This document shows, piece after piece, positions 42,959 to 51,378 of a stretch of 64,000 nucleotides of DNA (the stretch's first letter is position 1; every line of letters starts with the position of its first letter). The stretch spans positions 62,001 through 126,000 of the forward strand of contig JBCFAO010000002.1 in NCBI GenBank assembly GCA_038562165.1, given 5' to 3'. Source of the DNA: WRMS01 sp038562165 (GTDB taxonomy: Bacteria; Bacillota; Peptococcia; DRI-13; UBA5745). The notes under the pieces were generated by a model that was not told the origin of the DNA, did no database searches, and was given only the letters and a program-made list of their open reading frames with translations. The position numbers and the translations under genes are program-made.

Positions 42959-44263
42959 TTATTTTATTTTCAGATCGAAATATTCAGTAGCGTCGGATTT
43001 GCCCCAGGTATTGACAACGGCGGCCAGTTCCGGATGATCTTTGGCATATTCCTCTAAATCAATATTTTTCATCGTAGCGTCGATAGCCTGTCTCATGGAC
43101 CTGCCTCCGGCTGTGGCTCCCATAGGATGGCCATGGATAGCGCCGCCGGCAGCCAAGCAAATGTCATAACCCAATTCCTTCATAGTTTTTGGGACAGCCC
43201 CCTGTGTCATGCCGCCGGACAGCATAGGCAGCAAGGACTTAATATGGAAAAACTTCTGCCGGGCATTGATTACCTGCTGCTGGCATTTGTAGCGGACAAC
43301 GGGGAATTTGCCGTAAGGGCTGGTCACAATCTGCATGTCGGCGCCGGCCAGACGGGCCAGTTTGCCTACAAGAAGAGGGGAGCTTATGCCCTGATAGGGA
43401 GAGCCGAAAATAGCGCCGGAAAAGTCGATATGAGCCATAATTGGCACCTGAATTTCCGGATCATCGGCAATCATCTTGGCGGCGGAAAAGCCAACGGTAT
43501 AGAAGTTGATCATCAAGGCCTCGGCGCCGGCGTCAAGGGCCCGCAAAGCATTTTCCTTGAGATGGGCTACATCGGAAGTGATATTGGGCACGTAGAGGGT
43601 TTTCTCTCCCGTTTGCTCGTTAGCCCGTTTTACGCTTTCCGTAATCAGCTTAACCCTCTTTGCCAAAGGGCAATAAGGGGGATTGGCCGGCAGCAGCTCG
43701 TCGTCTTTAATCAGATCGACGCCGCCCAGGGCCACCTCATAAGCCATTTGAGCCCCTTCCTCAGGCGTCCAGCCCAGATCTGGTTTAATCATGTTATTGA
43801 CAAAGGGGCGATCCTTTACGTTCATGAGTTTTCTCAGGCCTTCAATGCCAAACTTAGGTCCATTAAAGCCTTTAAGCCATTCTTCCGGGAAAGAAATATC
43901 CAGAAGCTTCAGCACGGGAACCTGAGCAATGTTGCCGATTAAGGTAGAGAGCATCATGGGGATTTCCGGTCCGAAGTTGATGGCGGGGTAAGCCAGCTGA
44001 ATCACGTATTTCCTGGTCTCATCCTTGGGCAAGACGTATTCGTAATCCGGCAGTCCGTAGACGGCAATTACCTTTCCGGTGTGGTTGTCCCGGACCCGGG
44101 AATGCTCGCCGGGAACCGGAGTCCAGGTGCTGGTGGTCTGCTCCTCAATTAAGGCGACTACATAACGCATGATCTCTTCCGTGGCGCTTTCGATGTAATA
44201 GGTTGCAATGATATCGCCATTTGCCACTGCTACATCCGGTAAACCATAACTGCTGTCTTTCAT
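42959..44263 (-). CDS. RuBisCO-like protein (form IV)
   Basis: This 434-residue RuBisCO large-chain homolog keeps TSTWTPV (Thr65/Trp66), IGN (Asn123), IKPDLG (Lys175; the Lys177 position is Asp) and GGVDLIKDDE (Lys201, Asp203, Glu204, so a carbamate-Mg site is possible). LSGGMTQG and AAGGAIHGHPMG form the phosphate site. Other CO2-fixation residues differ, so it is form IV, nearest by eye to the 3-oxo-isoapionate-4-phosphate type (OiaX). A sugar-phosphate enolisation, hydrolysis or transcarboxylation is likely. It ends in ATEYFDLKIK, nearly repeated in the transketolase subunit. Confidence 0.88.
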   Translation of the reverse strand: MKDSSYGLPDVAVANGDIIATYYIESATEEIMRYVVALIEEQTTSTWTPVPGEHSRVRDNHTGKVIAVYGLPDYEYVLPKDETRKYVIQLAYPAINFGPEIPMMLSTLIGNIAQVPVLKLLDISFPEEWLKGFNGPKFGIEGLRKLMNVKDRPFVNNMIKPDLGWTPEEGAQMAYEVALGGVDLIKDDELLPANPPYCPLAKRVKLITESVKRANEQTGEKTLYVPNITSDVAHLKENALRALDAGAEALMINFYTVGFSAAKMIADDPEIQVPIMAHIDFSGAIFGSPYQGISSPLLVGKLARLAGADMQIVTSPYGKFPVVRYKCQQQVINARQKFFHIKSLLPMLSGGMTQGAVPKTMKELGYDICLAAGGAIHGHPMGATAGGRSMRQAIDATMKNIDLEEYAKDHPELAAVVNTWGKSDATEYFDLKIK

Positions 44264-44327
44264 AAATTCTCCTCCTCAATATTCGTTGTTTAATGAATTT
44301 GACGGCTTTTAAGGCATTCGATTGCTT

Positions 44328-45362
44328 TTAAGGCTTTAGAATAACCTTGATGGCTTCTCCCCTTTGGGTCAGTTCAACTCCCTTATGGATTTCCTCAAGG
44401 GGCAATACGTGGGTTATATATTGGTCAACTTCAAACTTTTTCGTGGCAATGAGCTGGAAGGAATTAAAGTTGTCGATATGGTCATAGCCGTAATGGCCTA
44501 TAATCATTAGCTGATTATAATGAACGATATTGGAGTCGATTTCGGTAAGGGCGCCTTTTTTAACTCCGCCAAAAAAGACAACCTTGCCTCTTTTGGCCGC
44601 CATTTCGATAGCCTGCCTTTGGGCCAGGGTTGAGGGGTTGGCGGAAATGATGACGTCGGCTCCCCAGCCATCAGTCAATCTTTTGACCTCACTAACCGGA
44701 TCCGCATTATTGGAGTTGATCACCTCATCGGCGCCGAAGCTTTTGGCCAGCTCAAGACGGGAGTCTAAGACCTCGATGGCGATAACCTTCACCGCTCCCC
44801 TGAGTTTGGCGGTTTGAATATGCATACAGCCTATGGGCCCTAAGCCGATGACCACCACGATATTGCCCAGCTTAACATCTGCGTTTTCCTGGGCTGCATA
44901 TACCGAGGAAAGGGGCTCCGTCATAACGGCCTGTTCATAAGTCATACCCTCGGGAATTTTTATTACCTGTCCCCGTTCCAATATACTCTTTGGCAAAAGC
45001 ATATACTCGGCAAAGCCGCCGGGGATAGTGGTGCCCGGCACAGTAAAGTTCTCGCACTGGCTGTACCAGTTTTTTTGGCATGCCCTGCATTTGAGGCAAG
45101 GTACGATGGGAGAAACATAAACCCTTTCCCCCAGGGCATAGCCCTCTACAGCGCCGCCGATTTCCACAACCATACCGGTGATTTCATGGCCCAGGATCTG
45201 GGGGTATTTGATGCGATGATGGCCAAAGCCAATGGTGCGAATATCGGAGCCGCATAAGCCCACAGAGTCGATCTTGATTAAAACCGATTCCGGATCAACC
45301 TGAGGCTTGGCTACTTCTTCAATGCGTAAATCACCGGGGCCGTATAAAACTGCTGCCTTCAT
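44328..45362 (-). CDS. Zinc-dependent alcohol dehydrogenase (sorbitol dehydrogenase-like)
   Basis: This 344-residue MDR dehydrogenase has the catalytic zinc ligands in GLCGSD and GHEITG, and the structural zinc in CLKCRACQKNWYSQC. Its Rossmann motif is VVVIGLGPIGCMH. It probably oxidises a polyol or sugar phosphate, or reduces a keto group, using NAD(P). Its start overlaps the stop of the transketolase C subunit (ATGA), so the two are coupled. The substrate is presumably the sugar imported by the PTS of the same operon. Confidence 0.92.
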   Translation of the reverse strand: MKAAVLYGPGDLRIEEVAKPQVDPESVLIKIDSVGLCGSDIRTIGFGHHRIKYPQILGHEITGMVVEIGGAVEGYALGERVYVSPIVPCLKCRACQKNWYSQCENFTVPGTTIPGGFAEYMLLPKSILERGQVIKIPEGMTYEQAVMTEPLSSVYAAQENADVKLGNIVVVIGLGPIGCMHIQTAKLRGAVKVIAIEVLDSRLELAKSFGADEVINSNNADPVSEVKRLTDGWGADVIISANPSTLAQRQAIEMAAKRGKVVFFGGVKKGALTEIDSNIVHYNQLMIIGHYGYDHIDNFNSFQLIATKKFEVDQYITHVLPLEEIHKGVELTQRGEAIKVILKP

Positions 45363-46372
45363 TTTTTTATCACCACCTGTTTCATTTTCAGATCAAAGTA
45401 TTCGGTAGCAGCGGCTGTCCCTTGAAAATCCTCCTCTCTGCAGTTGCTGCCCGTAAGATTTTTGGCGGCGGTTACCACTTGATCGGCGGTGAGATTGTTT
45501 AAACCGCATTGGTACTCAAAGGAACCCCCTCTTGAATAAGCATCCGGGATGCCTATTCTTTTTAATGGGAGGCTGAACCCCGTCTCGGACATGATTTCCG
45601 CAATAGCCGAGCCCAGGCCGCCGATTATGGAATGGTTTTCCACCGTAAGGACGCCGTATTTTATGCCGGCGATATAACGCAAAATAGTTTCTGTTTCTAA
45701 AGGTTTAATGCGGGAAATATGGACATGCCTTATGCTGAGGCCGCTTTCTGCCAATTGCTCAAGGGCCTGGCCGATCCTGTCCGTCATGATGCCGCTGGAG
45801 AATATGAGGATATCTTCACCCTCCCGGAGAAGGCGGCAGGGCTGATATTTATTGACAGGACTATCCCTGAACAAACGCGGTATTTCTCCCCGCAGCATCC
45901 TGATATATACGGGGCCTTTTTGACGGTAAGCCTCCTCCAAAACCGTTTCCACATCCGTTGCATCGCCGGTTTCGTATATGCGCAGGTTGGGTATAGAGCG
46001 TAAAACCGCAAGGTCATTGGTTGCCTGATGGGAGGGCCCCCCCGGCGTCATTAAGCCCGGCAGAAAGCCAACGAAGGCCACGGGCAGATTGCTGTAAGCC
46101 ACGGACATTTCGATCTGATCCAGGGCCCTTCTGTACATGAATACAGAAAAGGTGTGGAGCATGGGATAATAACCTTCTCTGGCCATGCCGGCGGCCCAGC
46201 TAACCATATTTTGCTCCGCAACGCCCATGGAGTAGTATCTTGAAGGGAAGAGCCTGGAAAACTCCTTGACTTCACAGGAACTGCCCAAATCTGCGGTTAA
46301 AACCACTACATTATCCTTATTTTGGGCCCATTTGATCAGATTCTTTGCATGAACCCCGGTTTCTTTAATCAT
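45359..46372 (-). CDS. Transketolase, C-terminal subunit
   Basis: This 337-residue split-transketolase subunit carries the pyrimidine-binding domain (YYSMGVAEQNMVSWAAGMA with the catalytic Glu), GPSHQATNDLAVLRSIPN and the C-terminal transketolase domain. It works with the N-terminal subunit encoded just upstream to transfer a two-carbon unit. The end differs from ordinary split transketolases: ATEYFDLKMKQVVIKK repeats the C-terminus of the RuBisCO-like protein. It overlaps the N subunit gene by eight bases and the dehydrogenase gene by four. Confidence 0.92.
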   Translation of the reverse strand: MIKETGVHAKNLIKWAQNKDNVVVLTADLGSSCEVKEFSRLFPSRYYSMGVAEQNMVSWAAGMAREGYYPMLHTFSVFMYRRALDQIEMSVAYSNLPVAFVGFLPGLMTPGGPSHQATNDLAVLRSIPNLRIYETGDATDVETVLEEAYRQKGPVYIRMLRGEIPRLFRDSPVNKYQPCRLLREGEDILIFSSGIMTDRIGQALEQLAESGLSIRHVHISRIKPLETETILRYIAGIKYGVLTVENHSIIGGLGSAIAEIMSETGFSLPLKRIGIPDAYSRGGSFEYQCGLNNLTADQVVTAAKNLTGSNCREEDFQGTAAATEYFDLKMKQVVIKK

Positions 46373-47273
46373 AGCTTTTAACCCCGCTTAACAAGTGGCG
46401 CTGCTTCTCCACCGAATCTCTGTTTGCGTCGTTGATCCTGAAATAGTGAAGAAAGGGTTCATATTCCTTGAGAAAATCCATATTAAAGCTTGGGTCCGTA
46501 TCGCAAATAACTGCGTTAGGCTTTCCCGGGGTTTGGCGCAGCATTGCTTTGGCCAGATCCTCCGGATTATGGCCGTCAATTCTGACGGTGTCGGCCCCAA
46601 AGGCCCTCAATCTATCCAGGATATCTTCAACATTCATCACGTCTTTGGTGAGGCCTTCCACCTGATGGAAGTTATTGTCGATTACGATAACCAGATTATC
46701 CAATCGATAATGGGCCGCTGCCTGAATAGCCTCCCAGGTTTGACCGGATTGCAGCTCCCCGTCGGAAATGAAAACATAGACTTTGCCCGAATCCAGCCGG
46801 TTTTTGCGGCTTAAGGCTACTCCCGCAGCTATGCTGATGGTCTGGCCCAGGGTGCCGGCGTTTGTTTCAAAGCCGGGACAAAAATCATTGCCTATGGCTT
46901 CCAGACAAGAACCGTCGGCCCCAAAGGCCTTAAGGACCTCCACAGAGAGTATTCCCACCGCCGCCAGGGTGCAGTAAAGGGCCATAGCATAGTGACCGGG
47001 AGAAATAAAGAGCCGGTCCCCCAAGCTGCTTTTTTCCCCATAATAGGCAGAGCCGCCAAAGGGAACATAGGAATCTATGGGGCATTCCAGGGGGAGGCTA
47101 TCTTTTTCCAGGGATAGCTTTAGTACCCTGGCAAAAAGGGTGGCAAGGATTTCTGCCGCGGAACTGGCCTGGGTCAGGTAACCGCCGCCCTTATCCAATA
47201 TTATGTTGAGGGCATTAAGCCGTATCTCATTGGCGTATTGGGCAACAGAGGGCTCCCGGATTTCCTTAATCAT
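46365..47273 (-). CDS. Transketolase, N-terminal subunit
   Basis: This 302-residue subunit binds the thiamine diphosphate phosphate. LFISPGHYAMALYCTLAAVG and FISDGELQSGQTWEAIQAAA with IDNN downstream form the ThDP motif, with SDG in place of the usual GDG. It pairs with the C subunit. Split transketolases of this sort occur in pentose and apiose catabolic clusters. It overlaps the EIIB gene stop by eight bases. Confidence 0.92.
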   Translation of the reverse strand: MIKEIREPSVAQYANEIRLNALNIILDKGGGYLTQASSAAEILATLFARVLKLSLEKDSLPLECPIDSYVPFGGSAYYGEKSSLGDRLFISPGHYAMALYCTLAAVGILSVEVLKAFGADGSCLEAIGNDFCPGFETNAGTLGQTISIAAGVALSRKNRLDSGKVYVFISDGELQSGQTWEAIQAAAHYRLDNLVIVIDNNFHQVEGLTKDVMNVEDILDRLRAFGADTVRIDGHNPEDLAKAMLRQTPGKPNAVICDTDPSFNMDFLKEYEPFLHYFRINDANRDSVEKQRHLLSGVKSYD

Positions 47274-47568
47274 TTTTTATACCGCCGACAATATCCAGTA
47301 TCTTCTTTTCCAAGTCTTTCTTACCTACGCCGGTCAGATAAGGAAGGCCCAGCAATACCGGTACGCCGGCATTGACTGTGATATTTGTGCTGGTTAAAAC
47401 CAGATCGGGCTGAAAGGATTTAATGTCTTCGTCCAGGCTGGAGTAAGTGGTTTTTTTAATATCGGCGCTATAGCCTTTGCTTTCCAGCAAGTCGTTAACA
47501 TTGGAGGCCATAATTGTAGAAGTGGCAATGGAGCTGCCGCAGGCGCAAATGATTTTCAATTTTTTCAT
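47266..47568 (-). CDS. PTS EIIB component, galactitol type
   Basis: This protein of about 100 residues begins MKKLKIICACGSSIATSTIM, with the phosphorylated Cys in ACGSSIATS, as in GatB. It passes phosphate from EIIA to the incoming sugar at EIIC. ATG at 47568 follows GAAAGGA; the longer frame has no support. It overlaps the transketolase N gene, so transport and enzymes are translationally linked. Confidence 0.92.
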   Translation of the reverse strand: MKKLKIICACGSSIATSTIMASNVNDLLESKGYSADIKKTTYSSLDEDIKSFQPDLVLTSTNITVNAGVPVLLGLPYLTGVGKKDLEKKILDIVGGIKND

Positions 47569-47588
47569 ATAAGCCAATCCTTTCCCTC

Positions 47589-48860
47589 TTAAAAAATGCC
47601 GCCGATAATATCCATGATTTTTTGCACAGCCACGCCAATCCAACTGCTGCCTGTTGCAATACTGGTTATGGTTACAGCTCCTTCAGGCACGTCAAAGCCA
47701 ACTTCGCCGGCTAAGGTGGTGATTTCCGGCCCCAAGTAAGTAGCCGTCCACAGCAGGGCAATAACGATGGGGATGCCGATGATTACGCTGCGAAATACGT
47801 TGCCTTTGGTTATACCCACGCCAATGACGGTCATATACACCAGAGCGGGCAAATCGGCCATAGGCAAAGCCTTATTTCCGGGAAGAATTAAAGCGATTAA
47901 AATAGTAATGGGAATTAAAAGCACTGCTGTAACCAGGTTGGCGGGATCCCCCAGTATAATGGCGCTATCCATTCCGACGTAGACTTCATGGCCGTCCAGT
48001 TTCTCGGTCATATAGCCGGAAACACCGTTAGCAAAAGGCACCAAACCCTCCATCAATATAGCCACCATTTTGGGCAGGAGTACCATTGAACCGGCCAGCC
48101 CCAAGCTGGTGGTAAGAATTCCGCGATAATCAAAGCCCGCAATAATAGCCATTGCGGCACCCAGTATTAATCCAATGCTCATGGGCTCGCCAAACACGCC
48201 AAGTTTTTGTTTAATATTTTGAGGAGTCCAATTGATGCTATTTATTCCCGGTATCCGATCCAACAAGTAGTTGACCGGGTAAGCCACTATGCCTGCGGAT
48301 TGAGAAAACAAGTGGGGGATGGTTACGCCGGGCACTTGGTAGTATTCATACATGTGTTTTTGGGTCCGGTCAGCTAAAAGGTTCAGAATGACTAAGATTA
48401 TAATGGCTGTAAGAATACCGGCGATCAGGCTTTTGGTATGGGCAATAACGATTTGGCCATATAGCATGGGACCCCAAAAATTCCAGATGTCCACATTGAG
48501 GGTTTTCGTCCATTTCAGTTTAATCATGATAAAGTTAACAACCAGGGCGCCTATTACAATAATGGGGGCGGCAATAGAGCCCCAGGCAACGGCGGCGGCA
48601 GCGGGCCAGCCGATATCCAGCATGGTAAGCCTGTTTCCGGTCATTTCACTAAAGGCTATGGCTACAGGGGAAACGGCCCCCCAAAAATAGCCGATGATTA
48701 AATTGATGCCGATAAAACCGATACCGATAGTCAGGGCGGATTTAAAAGACTTGGAAAAGCCCAGCCTGAAAATCAGGCCCAGAAAGAACATAATAAAAGG
48801 CAATACTACTGTAGCTCCCAAAGATGTAAAGGTGTTTAAAATACTGGCTAATAGTTCCAT
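47589..48860 (-). CDS. PTS EIIC component, galactitol (GatC) type
   Basis: This membrane permease of about 423 residues has about 10-12 helices in the GatC branch. FGEPMSIGLILGAAMAIIAG and MDSAIILGDPANLVTAVLLIP are conserved blocks. It moves the sugar and presents it to EIIB. ATG at 48860 follows AGGGGGCG. The GatC family handles galactitol, arabitol and related polyols, so a pentitol or branched pentose is a reasonable substrate class here. Confidence 0.92.
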   Translation of the reverse strand: MELLASILNTFTSLGATVVLPFIMFFLGLIFRLGFSKSFKSALTIGIGFIGINLIIGYFWGAVSPVAIAFSEMTGNRLTMLDIGWPAAAAVAWGSIAAPIIVIGALVVNFIMIKLKWTKTLNVDIWNFWGPMLYGQIVIAHTKSLIAGILTAIIILVILNLLADRTQKHMYEYYQVPGVTIPHLFSQSAGIVAYPVNYLLDRIPGINSINWTPQNIKQKLGVFGEPMSIGLILGAAMAIIAGFDYRGILTTSLGLAGSMVLLPKMVAILMEGLVPFANGVSGYMTEKLDGHEVYVGMDSAIILGDPANLVTAVLLIPITILIALILPGNKALPMADLPALVYMTVIGVGITKGNVFRSVIIGIPIVIALLWTATYLGPEITTLAGEVGFDVPEGAVTITSIATGSSWIGVAVQKIMDIIGGIF

Positions 48861-48892
48861 AGATTTCGCCCCCTTCATTTACTACAGTTAAA

Positions 48893-49159
48893 TCAATCGT
48901 TGTCACCTAAGCTTGCAAGATACCCGATTACCGCCTCTAAGGCTGCTTCCTCGTCGCTTCCCTGTACTTCAATTACAATTTTATCCCCCTTTCTTGCTCC
49001 TAAAGATAGCAATGACAGAATACTCTTAACATTCACCTGAGCATTGGCCTTTTTAATAAAAATTTCCGATTCATACTTGCCGGCTAATTGTGTTAAAACC
49101 GAAGCCGGCCTGGCATGTAAACCTACTGCATTGGTGACGGTAAATTCTTTTGTTAGCAT
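48893..49159 (-). CDS. HPr-like phosphocarrier protein
   Basis: This 88-residue HPr protein has the phospho-His in GLHARPA and a regulatory-Ser-like position in VKSILSLLSLGA. It accepts phosphate from the EI encoded downstream in the same operon. ATG at 49159 has AGGGGG six bases upstream; ATG at 49165 abuts it. It may be dedicated to this system or be the general HPr of the cell. Confidence 0.93.
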   Translation of the reverse strand: MLTKEFTVTNAVGLHARPASVLTQLAGKYESEIFIKKANAQVNVKSILSLLSLGARKGDKIVIEVQGSDEEAALEAVIGYLASLGDND

Positions 49160-49185
49160 CCGCATCCCCCTATATATTGTTTTGC

Positions 49186-49644
49186 TTAACCAATCATATT
49201 TTTAAAAGATTCATAAAGGGCCGTTGCCGAAGGGCTCTCCAGCAATTCCTTTAGCTTTTCTTCATCCTGAATAATGCCGCTTAGCTTTTGCAGGATTCCC
49301 GCTTGAGCATCGCTGCTGTTGTTGCCGAATAAGATGACAATCCGAACGGGTATATCCCTGTTTGAACCGCCCATATCTTTAAAGAGCACAGGCTCCTCTA
49401 ATGTGGCGATAGCAAGAAAAGGCTGCCGTATCCCCTCGCCTACATGGGGAAGGCTTATGGGAATAGGGGTTTCAAGGCCGGTGGGATACTGCTTTTCCCG
49501 GGCCAGCAAAGCCGGATAAAAATCCTCCGTTACGAATTTTGCATTGTTAAGATGATCCGCAAGAAAATGGAGGACGTTTTCTGCCGAGGGGAAATTCAGA
49601 TAGACAAAGGAGTTGGCCTCAGAAAAATTTAAAGCGTCCAACAT
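49186..49644 (-). CDS. PTS EIIA component, fructose/mannitol-gat type
   Basis: This 152-residue EIIA has its active His in PIPISLPHVGEG and the family block ATLEEPVLFKDMGG. It transfers phosphate from HPr to the separate EIIB. It is four bases from the EI gene stop and 26 from the HPr gene, within one transcript. Confidence 0.93.
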   Translation of the reverse strand: MLDALNFSEANSFVYLNFPSAENVLHFLADHLNNAKFVTEDFYPALLAREKQYPTGLETPIPISLPHVGEGIRQPFLAIATLEEPVLFKDMGGSNRDIPVRIVILFGNNSSDAQAGILQKLSGIIQDEEKLKELLESPSATALYESFKNMIG

Positions 49645-49648
49645 ATTT

Positions 49649-51349
49649 TTACCTCCCTAATAAATTAGCCACTTGCTCCGCCGTTTCAAGCTGCAGGGCC
49701 TTTTGGGATAAAGCTACGCATTCGTTAAAACGGCATTGGGTAACGGCTTTTTTTAATTCGGAAATTTTACGGGGAGACATGGATAGCTCATCCAGGCCCA
49801 ACCCCACTAAAAGAGAAGCCGCTATTTTGTCGGAAGCCATTTCTCCGCACATGCCCACGGGGATACCGGATTTAGCGGCGCTTCTTACCACCAGATCAAT
49901 CAGCCGTAAAATTGAAGGCTCAAAATAGTCCCTTAAATATTTTACCGAATTATTGTTTCGATCGGCGGCCAGGGTGTATTGCATTAAATCATTGGTGCCA
50001 ATACTAAAGAAATCAACATATTTAGCCAAAACATCGGATAAAATAGCGGCGGCAGGGGTTTCTACCATGATGCCAACCTTGATATCCGGATCATAAGCCA
50101 GCCCTTCGGCTCTTAATTCCTGTTTAGCTAAGTTGAAAACCCTTTTGGCCTGAAGCAATTCCTCAAGGGTTGCAATCATAGGGAACATAATACGCAAGTT
50201 ACCGAAATGAGAAGCTCTCAGCAAAGCCCGTAATTGGATTTTGAACTGGGCTTCATATTTCAGGCTAATACGAATAGCCCGCAGCCCTAAAAAAGGATTT
50301 TCTTCTTTCGGTATATTAATATAGGGGATGTCCTTATCGCCGCCCACATCCAGGGTCCGCACCGTTACAGGCAGGGGCGCTAAATCCGCTAAAACGGCTT
50401 TATAAAAATCAAACTGCTCCTCTTCCGCCGGCCAATCTTCCCTATCCATAAAAAGGAACTCAGAGCGCAGCAGACCAACTCCTTCGCCTCCTTGGTCAAT
50501 CACACTTGCCGTCTCTTTTTGAAAGGCAATATTGGCATGGATTTCTATTTGGCGGGCGCCGCACAAAGTACAAGCCGCTATATTTTTATCCTTTTCTAAA
50601 TCTTGCAAATATTTCTGGTAATCTTCCCTTTTTTGAGCATACTCTTTTTGTAAACTTTCGTCGGGTTTGATCAGCACCTTGTTATTAATGGCGTCAACAA
50701 TTAACAGATCGCCTTCATTTACTTCATTGTGTATATTCGGTATGCCCATTATTGTGGGTATGCCCAGGGAATTGGCAATTACGGCTACATGGGAGGTGGC
50801 TCCGTCCAATTCCGTTACTAAGGCCAACACTTTGCGATTATCATAGCTGATTAAAGCCGATGGGCTGATTTCATCGGCAACCAAAATGAGGGGACCCGTT
50901 AGCTCCTGCCGGCCTTCCCTGCCGCTCAAAATAGCCAGCAAGCGGTCTTGAAGATCTTTTAAGTCAAAGACTCTTTGCTGAAATACCGGGTCGTCTATCT
51001 CAAGCAACATGGAAATAAATGAGTCAAAAGAGGCGGCAATGGCTGCCGCTGCAGAAAGAGCATCTTTTTGGATCCGGCTTAAAACCATTTCAATTAAAAC
51101 AGGATCCTCAAGGATTGCCTTATGAGCTTCCATGATATGTTTCACATCGTCTGCTTTTTTATCTGCCGCCAGCTTGATTAAAGCCTCTATTTCGCCGGCT
51201 GCCTCGGAGAAAGCCGCTTTTGCTTTTTTGGCTTCCGCAGCCCCGTCAATATTTTGCTTTTCTTCATGAGAGGCCTTGCGTAAAGCTTTTTTAATAACCT
51301 TGGCCTGTCCTATAGCAATTCCCCTGCTGACACAGCTGCCCTGTAACAT
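49649..51349 (-). CDS. ptsI: PTS enzyme I (phosphoenolpyruvate-protein phosphotransferase)
   Basis: This 566-residue enzyme I has an N-terminal phospho-His domain (LDGATSHVAVIANSLGIP, active His near residue 187), and a C-terminal PEP-binding barrel with GVGLLRSEFLFMDR, FFSIGTNDLMQYTLAADR and GMCGEMASD. The length is normal (about 570). It starts the phosphorelay from PEP. Being inside a sugar operon, rather than with a general ptsHI locus, it suggests a self-contained PTS. Confidence 0.95.
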   Translation of the reverse strand: MLQGSCVSRGIAIGQAKVIKKALRKASHEEKQNIDGAAEAKKAKAAFSEAAGEIEALIKLAADKKADDVKHIMEAHKAILEDPVLIEMVLSRIQKDALSAAAAIAASFDSFISMLLEIDDPVFQQRVFDLKDLQDRLLAILSGREGRQELTGPLILVADEISPSALISYDNRKVLALVTELDGATSHVAVIANSLGIPTIMGIPNIHNEVNEGDLLIVDAINNKVLIKPDESLQKEYAQKREDYQKYLQDLEKDKNIAACTLCGARQIEIHANIAFQKETASVIDQGGEGVGLLRSEFLFMDREDWPAEEEQFDFYKAVLADLAPLPVTVRTLDVGGDKDIPYINIPKEENPFLGLRAIRISLKYEAQFKIQLRALLRASHFGNLRIMFPMIATLEELLQAKRVFNLAKQELRAEGLAYDPDIKVGIMVETPAAAILSDVLAKYVDFFSIGTNDLMQYTLAADRNNNSVKYLRDYFEPSILRLIDLVVRSAAKSGIPVGMCGEMASDKIAASLLVGLGLDELSMSPRKISELKKAVTQCRFNECVALSQKALQLETAEQVANLLGR

Positions 51350-51378
51350 TTAATGCTCCTTTCCCGTTCATCCTTAAA

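Noticed and set aside
42959..44263. Functional CO2-fixing RuBisCO
   Set aside because: The Lys177 position is Asp and the His294/Arg295/His327 region differs; no phosphoribulokinase or carboxysome gene is near. Form IV is the better reading.
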